From JAGVSZ01 sp035456405 (GTDB lineage: Bacteria > Pseudomonadota > Gammaproteobacteria > Burkholderiales > SG8-39): a stretch of 64,000 bases of DNA. Every line of letters begins with the position of its first letter. The first letter of the stretch is position 1. The position numbers and the translations under genes were made by a program. Where the stretch lies: positions 62,001 to 126,000 of the forward strand of contig DATIDG010000070.1 of NCBI GenBank assembly GCA_035456405.1, read 5' to 3'. The notes beneath the pieces were generated by a model that ran no database searches, was not told the DNA's origin, and saw only the letters and a program-made list of their open reading frames with translations. Shown piece after piece: positions 9,101 through 16,254 of this stretch.

Positions 9101-11920
9101 ATCGACAACCTCAATGGCATGCTCGACAAGGCCGCGGCGCGTCAGCTGCCCGCCGCGATGCCGGCGCTGATCGCGCGTCTGGATGCGATGGCGACCGCCG
9201 AAGAGGGCGGTGCCGCACCAGCGCTCGACTTCGCCGGCGCCCCTGCGCCCGCCGACACGCTGACCCCGTCGCCCGCATTCGACGATCTCGATTTCGCCCT
9301 ACCTGCCACCACCCCGCAGCAGACCGAGACACCGCCTGCAGCACGCGCACGGGTCGCGCTCGACTTTTCCGATTTCTCGCTGCCTGCGCCGATGGGCGAG
9401 CCGGCGGTGACCGCGATCGCGCCGGTCGCTGCGAACGACACGGTCGTCGCGCCGCCGCACGTGCCGCCGGCGCCGCCTCCTGCCAGACCGGAAGTCGTCG
9501 CGGCGCCCGGTCCGCAACCCGCTCCGGCCGAAACGCACCTTCCCGCGGTCGAGGTCGAAGAGAACCCGATGGATCGGCGCACGCGCCGCCTCGACGACGA
9601 CATCGACCAGGATTTGCTGCCGATCTTCCTCGAGGAGGCGCAGGAGCTCGTGCCGGCCGTCGGTCAGGGACTCCGCGACTGGCGCGTGACTCCGGGCAAC
9701 ATGGCGGCAGGGAATGCGCTGCAGCGCACGCTGCATACGCTGAAGGGCTCGGCGCGGATGTGCGGTGCGATGGCGCTCGGCGAGCTCACGCACCACATGG
9801 AGACGCGCGTCGAGAACGCGCTCGCTACGCCGGAGCTTCCCGCGACGTTCTTCGAGGAGCTCGAGGGCTCGTACGACCGGATGGGCCTCCTGTACGACCG
9901 CCTGGTCAATCCGCAGGCGGCGGTGCCGGCCTCGATGGGCGAGCCGGCGAGCGCGGCCGCGGCCCCTGCCGCCGCTGCGCCGCAGGCCGAGGCCGTGCCG
10001 CAGAAGCCCGCCGCGCCCGCGCCGGAGAAGCCCGCCGCGCCCGCACCGGAGAAGGCCGAGGAGAAGCCCGCCACCCAGATTGAGCAGGATCTCGCGGCGG
10101 CGAGCCGCGCGATGCTGCGCGTGCGCGCCGACCTGATTGACCGGCTCGTGAACGAGGCCGGCGAAGTCTCGATCGCGCGCTCCAGGATCGAAGGCGACCT
10201 CCGCGCCATCAAGGGGGCGCTGTTCGAGTTCACCGAGAACGTGAACCGGATGCGCTCGCAGCTGCGCGACATCGAGATCCAGGCCGAGTCGCAGATGCAG
10301 TCGCGCATCTCGCTCGCACAGGAGAGCGAGACCCCGTTCGACCCGCTGGAGTTCGACCGCTTCACGCGATTCCAGGAGCTCACGCGGATGATGGCCGAGA
10401 GCGTGAACGACGTCGCGACCGTCCACCAGAACCTGCTGAAGGCAGTCGGCGAGAGCGAGGCCGCGACTTCCGCGCAGGCGCGTCTCACCCGCGCGCTTCA
10501 GGCGAACCTCATGCGCATCCGCATGGTGCCGTTCGCGAGCGTGTCGGAGCGCCTGTTCCGCATCGTGCGCCAGGCGGCGAAGGAGACGGAGAAGCGCGCG
10601 GTGCTCGACATCAAGGGCGGCCAGGTCGAGGTCGACCGCTCGGTGCTCGAGCGCATCACCGCGCCGTTCGAGCACATGCTGCGCAACTCCGTCGTCCACG
10701 GAATCGAGGCGCCGGCGGAGCGCATCGCGAAGGGCAAGCCCGAGCTCGGCGAAGTGCGGATCGACGTGCGCCAGGAAGGCAACGAGATCGTTCTCTCCGT
10801 CGTCGACGACGGCGCCGGTCTCAACTTCGCCCGGATCCGCGCAAAGGCGCTCTCCCAGGGGCTGCTCAAGCCGGAGGACAACCCGACCGACGGCGAGATC
10901 GCCGAGTTCATCTTCCATCCCGGGTTCTCGACTGCGCAGGAAGTGACCCAGCTCGCCGGCCGCGGCGTCGGCATGGACGTTGTCAAGAGCGAGATCGCCG
11001 CGCTGGGCGGCCGGGTCGACCTCGCGAGCGAGAACGGCAAGGGCACGCGCCTCACGATCTACCTGCCGCTCACCCTCGCGGTGACGCAGGCGGTGCTCGT
11101 TCGCGCCGGCAACGTCGCCTACGCGATCCCCGCCGTCATGGTCGAGCAGGTGCGCCAGGTGAAGGCGCCCGAGCTCGAGTCCTACCGCGCCGCGGGCGAG
11201 ACGAGCTGGCAGGATCGTCGCTATCCGTTCCGCTACCTCCCGCGACTGCTGGGCGACGCCGAGTTCGTGCCGGAGCAGAAGCGCGTGACGCCCGTCCTGC
11301 TGCTGCGCACTGGCGGGAACACCGTGGCGCTCCAGGTCGACGAGGTGGCCGGCAGCCAGGAAATCGTCGTCAAGAACACCGGGCCGCTGCTCGCGCGCGT
11401 CGCAGGCATCACCGGCGCGACTGTGCTCGGCAACGGCGAAATCGTGCTCATTCTGAACCCGGTCATCCTCGCGGCCCGCGAGCTGACGGTGAGTGTGCGG
11501 CTGCCGGCCGCGCCGGCCGAAGCAAAGGCCGAGGCGTCGGCGGTGCCGACGATCATGATCGTCGACGACTCGCTCACGGTGCGCAAGATCACCGGGCGCC
11601 TGCTCGCGCGCGAAGGCTACAACGTGCTCACCGCGAAGGACGGCGTCGACGCGATGGAGCAGCTGCAGGAGCACCTCCCGGGCGTGATGCTTGTCGACAT
11701 CGAGATGCCGCGCATGGACGGCTTCGACCTGACGCGCAACGTGCGCGCCGACAGCCGCCTGAAGCACGTGCCGATCATCATGATCACCTCGCGGACCGCG
11801 GAGAAGCACCGCAGCTACGCCAAGGAGATCGGCGTCAACGTCTACCTGGGCAAGCCGTACCAGGAAGACGAGCTGCTCAGGCACATCGGCGGGTTCGTGA
11901 AGAAGGCGGCGCTGGTCTGA
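6131..11920 (+). CDS. chpA: Hybrid chemosensory histidine kinase ChpA/PilL (multi-Hpt, CheA-like)
   Basis: Central kinase of the Pil-Chp pathway, 1929 aa. Histidine phosphotransfer modules occur in order: a divergent one with H54 (FHQAHGALQIVGL), H723 in FHTLKGSGRMVG, H946 in AAHTLAGIAG (weak match) and H1202 in LHTLKGSARMCG. They are joined by Ala/Pro-rich linkers. Next come the dimerisation region, the ATPase (N box FEHMLRNSVVHG near 1513, VVDDGAGL, and GRGVGMDVV near 1610), a CheW-like domain and a C-terminal receiver with D1856. It is the last gene of the pil operon, ending 9 bp before the convergent photolyase gene. No pilK (CheR) or chpB (CheB) follows it. Confidence 0.95.
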   Translation: MSTPDDFDIGPLTWVKSEIDQALERSLTALRAYAANPGDSNQIRFSQTHFHQAHGALQIVGLDGVTRLSEELDGLLGDIAKSGGAPAPEAVSAAKHAFGAITAYLDQLLVGEPNQPLRLFAVYRDVAKLRGREGVDPVDLYYPDLTRRPPRREKPPVDVPAGQGQQYYRDQRGRYQRGLLKWLKKDWTGVEDMRAAVAAVEAAQTNPASRAFWWVALGFFDALFAKAIADQATVARLANRVEQQLKRLMEGSATVAERLMREALFAVARARPATEHVRNVQEVFQLSGSVPAAFELKSENSPQFPALRALREAVGGAKTAWNKVASGHQPSIATFRDLAVQMRDRAAELKQPELAKIADEVATLAAWVGDGPSRLTDGVAMETATALLLIENAVDNFATLGAEFAQQANLMHRRLQAVVKGEAPHASQPVPVLDEMSRRAQERLLMAQVVSEIQASLRAIEQALDAFFRDAAKRGELASLDKPVRQVLGALTMLNEDRAAAALSQCAAEIQRFAQAGYAPAQGDFERVAGTLSGLGFYVDALQHGKADFDQFMRPIAARKIEVVEQAEEQTAGGTVEAELEKGKKELNAIYERWKREPQNSSVKEELRGKATAMQKDAGLVADAKLELQAADMLRILDATDAKPFDPKVSQVLTAIQPAAPAAPSPEAQKFIAASAETVDAELLSVYLEEAGEVLGTIGENLGQARELPQNIELLRTIRRGFHTLKGSGRMVGLTRLGEAAWAVEQVMNRWLEEERAATPDLFTLIGTARQFFEGAVASLKAGGSSPDESATVAMANKVKAGEALGEIPAEIAAVPPAVFAPEAPQVVEAPALLQEIDLAAIAPAPEPETVTPVPVAPVEIAPALAPVEELPAIALPAVELPAIEPVAAPAPEADETITIGDVQLSQSLYVIFLEETRAHLDALAAGRQRLDEGEHVTEDFERAAHTLAGIAGTVKVDAVKDIGHALEGLLERLLDKPADPAARALIGEAIDNLNGMLDKAAARQLPAAMPALIARLDAMATAEEGGAAPALDFAGAPAPADTLTPSPAFDDLDFALPATTPQQTETPPAARARVALDFSDFSLPAPMGEPAVTAIAPVAANDTVVAPPHVPPAPPPARPEVVAAPGPQPAPAETHLPAVEVEENPMDRRTRRLDDDIDQDLLPIFLEEAQELVPAVGQGLRDWRVTPGNMAAGNALQRTLHTLKGSARMCGAMALGELTHHMETRVENALATPELPATFFEELEGSYDRMGLLYDRLVNPQAAVPASMGEPASAAAAPAAAAPQAEAVPQKPAAPAPEKPAAPAPEKAEEKPATQIEQDLAAASRAMLRVRADLIDRLVNEAGEVSIARSRIEGDLRAIKGALFEFTENVNRMRSQLRDIEIQAESQMQSRISLAQESETPFDPLEFDRFTRFQELTRMMAESVNDVATVHQNLLKAVGESEAATSAQARLTRALQANLMRIRMVPFASVSERLFRIVRQAAKETEKRAVLDIKGGQVEVDRSVLERITAPFEHMLRNSVVHGIEAPAERIAKGKPELGEVRIDVRQEGNEIVLSVVDDGAGLNFARIRAKALSQGLLKPEDNPTDGEIAEFIFHPGFSTAQEVTQLAGRGVGMDVVKSEIAALGGRVDLASENGKGTRLTIYLPLTLAVTQAVLVRAGNVAYAIPAVMVEQVRQVKAPELESYRAAGETSWQDRRYPFRYLPRLLGDAEFVPEQKRVTPVLLLRTGGNTVALQVDEVAGSQEIVVKNTGPLLARVAGITGATVLGNGEIVLILNPVILAARELTVSVRLPAAPAEAKAEASAVPTIMIVDDSLTVRKITGRLLAREGYNVLTAKDGVDAMEQLQEHLPGVMLVDIEMPRMDGFDLTRNVRADSRLKHVPIIMITSRTAEKHRSYAKEIGVNVYLGKPYQEDELLRHIGGFVKKAALV
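10004..10051 (+). repeat. Two 24-bp tandem units inside chpA
   Basis: Two adjacent 24-bp units differing by one base encode KPAAPAPE twice in the linker between the last Hpt module and the kinase core. Copy number could vary without changing frame. Confidence 0.8.
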
Positions 11921-11929
11921 AGACTCGTT

Positions 11930-13357
11930 TCAGGCCTTTCCTGCAGCCCGCCTGTAGCGCTCGAGCGTGATCCGCCGCGCCTCGCCGTGGTCCACGACGG
12001 GCGCGGGGTAATCCCGTCCGATCACGCACCCCGCCTCCCCCTGATCGACCGGCTGCATCGTCCACGGCGCGTGGATATGGCGATCCGGTACGCGCGCAAG
12101 CTCCGGCACGTAGCGCCGAATGAACGCGCCGCCCGGGTCGAACTTCTCCGACTGCGTTACCGGGTTGAAGATGCGGAAGTACGGCTGCGCGTCGCAGCCG
12201 GTGGAGGCGGCCCACTGCCACCCGCCGTTGTTCGCGGCGAGGTCGAAGTCGTTCAGGTGCGCGGCGAAGTAACGCTCGCCCCGCCGCCAGTCGACGTGCA
12301 GGTCCTTCACCAGGAACGACGCGGCCACCATGCGCAGCCGGTTGTGCATATAGCCCGTCCGGTTGATCTGCCGCATCGCCGCGTCGACGAGCGGATAGCC
12401 CGTTCGCCCCTCGCACCACGCGCGCCACTTCGCGTCGTCGTTCTCGAACTCGACGCGCTCGAGCTCGCGCTTGAACGCGTGACCGACGACCTGGGGGAAG
12501 TGGTACAGGACCGCGAAGTAGAAATCGCGCCAGACCAGCTCCGAGAGCCAGGTCTCGGCGCCCCGGCCGCCCTCCGCGTGCGCGCGCCCCGCGAGCTCCC
12601 GGATCGACATGGTCCCGAAGCGCAGGTGCACCGACAGGTAGGACGGCCCCTTCTGCGCCGGATAGTCGCGGCGTTCGTGGTAGGCGCGGATGCGCCCGAG
12701 GAAGTCGGCCAGCAACTGCTGGGCGCCCGACATGCCGGTGGGGATCGGCACCTCGAGCAGGTTCGTCGCGGCGAACCCGAGGTCGGCGAGCGTCGGGCGC
12801 GGTCCTTCCGGCGGCGGCGCGAGACTGCGCGCGTATCGCTGCACAGGATAGGCGCGGAGGAAGAACGCATCGAGCTTCTTCTGCCAGGCGCGCTTGTAGG
12901 GCGTGAACACGGTGTAGGGCGTGCCCGCCGCCGTGAGCACCTCCTCCTTCTCGAAGATCACCTGGTCCTTGAAAGTCCGGAACTCGATCCCGGCGCCGTC
13001 GAGCGCGCGCGCGACGTCCGCGTCCCGGTCGATCGCCTGCGGCTCGTAGTCGTGATTGGCGTACACCGCTGCCGCGCCGAGGCGCGCTGCAAGCCGCGGA
13101 ATCTCTGCGCGCGCGCGGCCGTGCACGACGATCATTCCGCCGCCGCGGTCGCGCAGGGCTCGGTCGAGCTCCTCGACCGAGCGCCAGATGAACTCCACGC
13201 GCCGGTCCGCGCGCGACGGGAGCGCGTCGAGGATCTCCGTGTCGAAGCAGAACGCGCAGTAGACGCGAGGGTGCGCCTTCAGGGCGTGGTACAGCGCGGC
13301 GTGGTCGTAAACGCGCAGGTCGCGGCGAAACCACACGAGCGCGGTGTCGGCGGGCAT
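11930..13357 (-). CDS. phr: Deoxyribodipyrimidine photo-lyase (class I CPD photolyase)
   Basis: Light-driven flavoenzyme that splits cyclobutane pyrimidine dimers. The 475-aa protein starts ALVWFRRDLRVYDHAALYHA, the antenna-domain signature. The C-terminal FAD domain carries the blocks WLSELVWRDFYFAVLYHFP, GRTGYPLVDAAMRQINRTGY, MHNRLRMVAASFLVKDLH, and then WRRGERYF with NNGGWQWAASTGCDAQPYFR. The trailing FNPVTQSEKFDPGGAFIRRY is also standard. The length is normal and all core motifs are present, so it should be active. Convergent with chpA and divergent from yqgE. Confidence 0.95.
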   Translation of the reverse strand: MPADTALVWFRRDLRVYDHAALYHALKAHPRVYCAFCFDTEILDALPSRADRRVEFIWRSVEELDRALRDRGGGMIVVHGRARAEIPRLAARLGAAAVYANHDYEPQAIDRDADVARALDGAGIEFRTFKDQVIFEKEEVLTAAGTPYTVFTPYKRAWQKKLDAFFLRAYPVQRYARSLAPPPEGPRPTLADLGFAATNLLEVPIPTGMSGAQQLLADFLGRIRAYHERRDYPAQKGPSYLSVHLRFGTMSIRELAGRAHAEGGRGAETWLSELVWRDFYFAVLYHFPQVVGHAFKRELERVEFENDDAKWRAWCEGRTGYPLVDAAMRQINRTGYMHNRLRMVAASFLVKDLHVDWRRGERYFAAHLNDFDLAANNGGWQWAASTGCDAQPYFRIFNPVTQSEKFDPGGAFIRRYVPELARVPDRHIHAPWTMQPVDQGEAGCVIGRDYPAPVVDHGEARRITLERYRRAAGKA

Positions 13358-13409
13358 CTCGGAGCGTAGGAGTCGGGCGGCGCGCGACTGTAGCAGGGTG
13401 TTGAAGTTC

Positions 13410-13425
13410 GGGGGATGCGTCCCCC
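13410..13425. other. Perfect short hairpin in the phr-yqgE divergent gap
   Basis: GGGGGA-tgcg-TCCCCC, a 6-bp perfect stem, sits in the 221-bp gap between the divergently transcribed phr and yqgE, followed by the C-rich run TGACCCCCGACG. Nothing else in the gap is recognisable; no clear promoter was found. Confidence 0.4.
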
Positions 13426-13578
13426 TGACCCCCGACGCGGTGCCTGTCGAAACTCGATTTCACTCCGACGAAGGTTCGCCGGTAACGCAATGCCGGCGCC
13501 GGGAAACCGCGTTTCAACGGCTTTCTCGCACGCGTGCCGCGGCCGGCGGGCGAGCGACCCGCGCTACAATAGCCAGCC

Positions 13579-14139
13579 GTGGCGCGCGTCGATCTCACCC
13601 ACCACTTCCTGATCGCCATGCCCAGCATGGCGGACCCGCACTTTTCGCGCACGCTCACGTTCATCTGCGAGCACAACGACCAAGGCGCGCTCGGCCTGGT
13701 CGTGAATCGCCCGATCGACATGACGCTCGCGGCGCTCTTCGAGCGGCTCAACCTGGAGCTCAAGTCGCGGCAGATGCGCGACGTGCCGGTGTACTTCGGC
13801 GGACCGGTGCAGACCGATCGCGGCTTCGTACTGCACGTTCCGCGCGGCGAGTGGAGCTCGACGCTGCCGGTGCGCGAGCACCTCGGGCTGACCACTTCGC
13901 GCGACATCCTGGAGGCGGTCGGGAGCGGCAGCGGGCCGGACAAGATCATCGTGACGCTCGGCTACTCCGGCTGGGCCGCCGGGCAGCTCGAGCACGAGAT
14001 CCTGCAGAACGCCTGGCTCACGGTCGAAGCGAGCGAGCAGATCATCTTCGATCTCCCGCCCGAGGAGCGTCTGCCCGCCGCGATGGAGCTGCTCGGCGTG
14101 TCCTACGCGACGCTGGCCGACGAGGCCGGGCATGCGTAA
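13579..14139 (+). CDS. yqgE: YqgE/AlgH family protein
   Basis: Member of the UPF0301 family (186 aa), whose biochemical role is unsettled. Family blocks visible are LTHHFLIAMPSMADPHFSRT, the ENNDQ-type stretch CEHNDQGALGLVVNRP, VYFGGPVQTDRGFVLH and LGYSGWAAGQLEHEILQNAW. The start is GTG 13579; ATG 13618 is an alternative but would remove conserved sequence. It overlaps ruvX by 8 bp and heads the ruvX-pyrR-pyrB-pyrX run, an order common in beta- and gammaproteobacteria. Confidence 0.93.
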   Translation: MARVDLTHHFLIAMPSMADPHFSRTLTFICEHNDQGALGLVVNRPIDMTLAALFERLNLELKSRQMRDVPVYFGGPVQTDRGFVLHVPRGEWSSTLPVREHLGLTTSRDILEAVGSGSGPDKIIVTLGYSGWAAGQLEHEILQNAWLTVEASEQIIFDLPPEERLPAAMELLGVSYATLADEAGHA

Positions 14140-14629
14140 GGGCGCGAGTCGCGAGCCGCAAGCCGCGGATCGCGCAGCGCGGTCGATTGAAGGCGCGCGG
14201 CCCGCGAGCCACGAAACCGTGCTCGCGTTCGACTACGGCGAACGCTTCGTCGGTGTCGCGGTGGGGGAGACCGGCGTGGGCGTCGCCCATCCGCTCGCGA
14301 CGATCGACGACCCGGCGGCGCGGGAGCGCTTCGCCGAGATCGCCGAGCTGGTCGGTGAGTGGAAACCGGCGCACCTCGTCGTCGGGCTGCCGCTCGCGCT
14401 CGACGGCACGCCGCACGAGCTCACGCGCCGGGCGCAGCGGTTCGCGCGCCAGCTCGGAGGGCGCTTCGGCCTGCCGGTGACGCTGGTCGACGAACGGCTC
14501 ACCTCTGCGGAGGCCGAGGAGCGGCTGCGGGCGATCGGCCGGGGCGGGCGCGCCGACAAGGACCTCGCGCACCCGGTCGCCGCGCAGGTGATCCTCCAGG
14601 ACTTCCTCGATCGTCATGCAGCTGCCTGA
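14132..14629 (+). CDS. ruvX: Putative pre-16S rRNA nuclease / Holliday junction resolvase-like YqgF
   Basis: RNase H-fold protein implicated in maturing the 16S rRNA 5' end. Visible are the first acidic strand LAFDYGERFVGVAVGE, the middle motif LVVGLPLALDGTPHE and VTLVDERLTSAEAEERL, followed by ADKDLAHPVAAQVILQDFLD. At 165 aa it carries about 28 extra N-terminal residues (Arg/Ala-rich) compared with the usual ~140 aa, so a start further downstream is possible. It overlaps both neighbours, yqgE and pyrR, indicating translational coupling. Confidence 0.92.
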   Translation: MRKGASREPQAADRAARSIEGARPASHETVLAFDYGERFVGVAVGETGVGVAHPLATIDDPAARERFAEIAELVGEWKPAHLVVGLPLALDGTPHELTRRAQRFARQLGGRFGLPVTLVDERLTSAEAEERLRAIGRGGRADKDLAHPVAAQVILQDFLDRHAAA

Positions 14630-15107
14630 TGCCGAAGCGCTCTGTGCGGACCTGGTGCGCCAGCTGCGCCCGAACGTGACGGCGGAGACGGGTATGGTCG
14701 GCATCCACACCGGCGGCGCGTGGCTCGCCGAGCGCCTGCACCGGGAGCTCGCGCTCGCGCTGCCGCTCGGGATGCTGGACATCTCGTTCTACCGCGACGA
14801 CTACCGCAAGTCCGGGCTGCACAAGTCGGTGCGCGCCAGCAAGATCCCCTTCGATGTGAACGGTCGCCACCTGCTGCTCGTGGACGACGTGCTCTACACC
14901 GGCCGCACGGTGCGGGCGGCGATGAACGAGCTGTTCGACCACGGCCGGCCGGAGTCGATCCGCCTGGTCGCGCTCGTGGACCGGGGGGAGCGACAGCTGC
15001 CGATCTGCGCGCAGTACGTCGGCACGAACCTGGCGGTGCCCAGGGGCACGATGCTCCGTCTCGACCGCGACGCCGCCGGCCGACTCGCCCTGCGGCTCGA
15101 CACCTGA
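14616..15107 (+). CDS. pyrR: Bifunctional pyr operon regulator / uracil phosphoribosyltransferase PyrR
   Basis: Type I phosphoribosyltransferase-fold protein of 163 aa. The PRPP-binding loop LLLVDDVLYTGRT lies at residues 86-98, and the IHTGGAWLAERL and DISFYRDDYRKSG stretches are typical of PyrR. In Gram-positives PyrR controls the operon by binding mRNA; in proteobacteria its role is less clear and it may act mainly as a UPRTase. It overlaps ruvX by 14 bp and is followed by repeat copy C and then pyrB. I see no classical PyrR anti-antiterminator before it, and coupling to ruvX leaves no leader. Confidence 0.92.
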   Translation: MQLPDAEALCADLVRQLRPNVTAETGMVGIHTGGAWLAERLHRELALALPLGMLDISFYRDDYRKSGLHKSVRASKIPFDVNGRHLLLVDDVLYTGRTVRAAMNELFDHGRPESIRLVALVDRGERQLPICAQYVGTNLAVPRGTMLRLDRDAAGRLALRLDT

Positions 15108-15108
15108 G

Positions 15109-15199
15109 ATGAAACCGATACGTGAGGCAGCGCTTTCCCTGATTTCGGGGAGCACGAGGGGGCGCCGCGGAGCGGATTTGCCCCCTCGCATCGTGGGCA
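15109..15199 (+). repeat. Two-hairpin intergenic repeat, copy C
   Basis: Fills the pyrR-pyrB gap. A degraded first palindrome, GAAACCGATACG-tga-GGCAGCGCTTTC, leads into CCTGATTTCGGGGAGCA. A perfect 9-bp stem follows, CGAGGGGGC (15155-15163) with GCCCCCTCG (15180-15188) and a 16-nt loop. It ends a few bases before the pyrB ATG. Confidence 0.8.
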
Positions 15200-15205
15200 A
15201 CTGAG

Positions 15206-16156
15206 ATGGGTGCAAATCCCCAGCTCAACGCGAAGGGCGAGCTCACTCACCTCCTCACGCTGGAGGGGCTGCCGCGCGAGATCATCATCCAGATCCTCGA
15301 CACGGCGACCTCGTTCGTCGGCGTCACCGAGCGCGAGGTCAAGAAGGTCCCGCTCCTGCGCGGAATCAGCGTGTTCAACCTGTTCTTCGAGAGCTCCACG
15401 CGTACGCGCACGACTTTCGAGATCGCGGCGAAACGGCTGTCGGCCGACGTCATCAACCTCAACATCAGCACGTCGTCCACGTCGAAGGGCGAGAGCCTGC
15501 TCGACACCGTGGACAACCTGTCGGCGATGCACGCTGACATGTTCGTGGTGCGCCACGTGCAGAGCGGGGCGGCGCACCTGATCGCCAGGCACGCCGGTCC
15601 GCACCAGCACGTGATCAACGCTGGCGACGGGCGGCATGCGCACCCGACGCAGGGGCTGCTCGACGCCTACACGATCCGGCACTACAAGAAGGACTTCACC
15701 GCGCTGTCCGTCGCGATCGTCGGCGACATCCTGCACTCGCGCGTTGCCCGGTCGCTGATCCATGCGCTGAACATCCTCGGCGCGCCCGAGGTGCGCGTGA
15801 TCGGCCCGCAGACCCTGCTGCCGACCGGCGTCGAGAGCCTCGGCGTCCGCGTGTTCCACGATATGCGGAAGGGCCTCACCGGCGTCGATGTGATCGTGAT
15901 GCTGCGGCTGCAGAACGAGCGCATGCGCGGGCCGCTGCTGCCGTCGGCGCAGGAGTTCAACAAGTACTACGGCCTCACGCCGGACAAGCTCGCGCTCGCC
16001 AAGCCGGATGCGATCGTGATGCACCCGGGACCGATGAACCGCGGGGTCGAGATCGACTCGTCGGTGGCCGACGGTGCCCAGTCGGTGATCCTGCCGCAGG
16101 TGACGTTCGGGATCGCGGTGCGGATGGCGGTGATGTCGATCCTGGGCGGGTCCTAG
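15206..16156 (+). CDS. pyrB: Aspartate carbamoyltransferase catalytic subunit
   Basis: Joins carbamoyl phosphate and aspartate in pyrimidine synthesis. The 316-aa protein has the carbamoyl-phosphate motif STRTRT (residues 64-69) after FNLFFES, the 80s-loop region STSSTSKGESLLDTVDN, RHVQSGAAHLIA, and HVINAGDGRHAHPTQGLLDA. Near the C-terminus is MHPGPMNRGVEI. No regulatory pyrI gene follows. A dihydroorotase-like gene follows instead, matching the class of ATCase that forms a dodecamer with inactive pseudo-dihydroorotase. Confidence 0.96.
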   Translation: MGANPQLNAKGELTHLLTLEGLPREIIIQILDTATSFVGVTEREVKKVPLLRGISVFNLFFESSTRTRTTFEIAAKRLSADVINLNISTSSTSKGESLLDTVDNLSAMHADMFVVRHVQSGAAHLIARHAGPHQHVINAGDGRHAHPTQGLLDAYTIRHYKKDFTALSVAIVGDILHSRVARSLIHALNILGAPEVRVIGPQTLLPTGVESLGVRVFHDMRKGLTGVDVIVMLRLQNERMRGPLLPSAQEFNKYYGLTPDKLALAKPDAIVMHPGPMNRGVEIDSSVADGAQSVILPQVTFGIAVRMAVMSILGGS

Positions 16157-16163
16157 CATGAAA

Positions 16164-16252
16164 GGAAACCGATGCCGCAGGCATCGCTTTCCCGGACTTC
16201 GGGGAGCACGAGGGGGCGCCGCGCCGCGGCTATGTCCCCTCGTGTCGTGAAG
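16164..16252 (+). repeat. Two-hairpin intergenic repeat, copy D (best preserved)
   Basis: Occupies the pyrB-pyrX gap. The first palindrome is GAAACCGATGCC-gca-GGCATCGCTTTC (11 of 12 positions pair; the inner GATGCC/GGCATC at 16171-16185 is perfect). Then come the spacer CCGGACTTCGGGGAG and a perfect 9-bp stem, CACGAGGGG (16207-16215) with CCCCTCGTG (16236-16244). It ends three bases before the next ATG. Confidence 0.85.
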
Positions 16253-16254
16253 AG

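Noticed and set aside
9299..11884. An 861-codon open frame antisense to chpA, and a 713-codon one at 6884-9025
   Set aside because: Low-complexity Arg/His/Asp-rich translation with no family motifs; typical antisense shadow of a GC-rich coding region.
15109..15199. Reading the pyrR-pyrB structured gap as a true PyrR attenuator
   Set aside because: The same element occurs in the pilH-pilI gap and beside the rubredoxin gene, so it is a dispersed repeat first; no terminator/antiterminator pair with a T-run is present.
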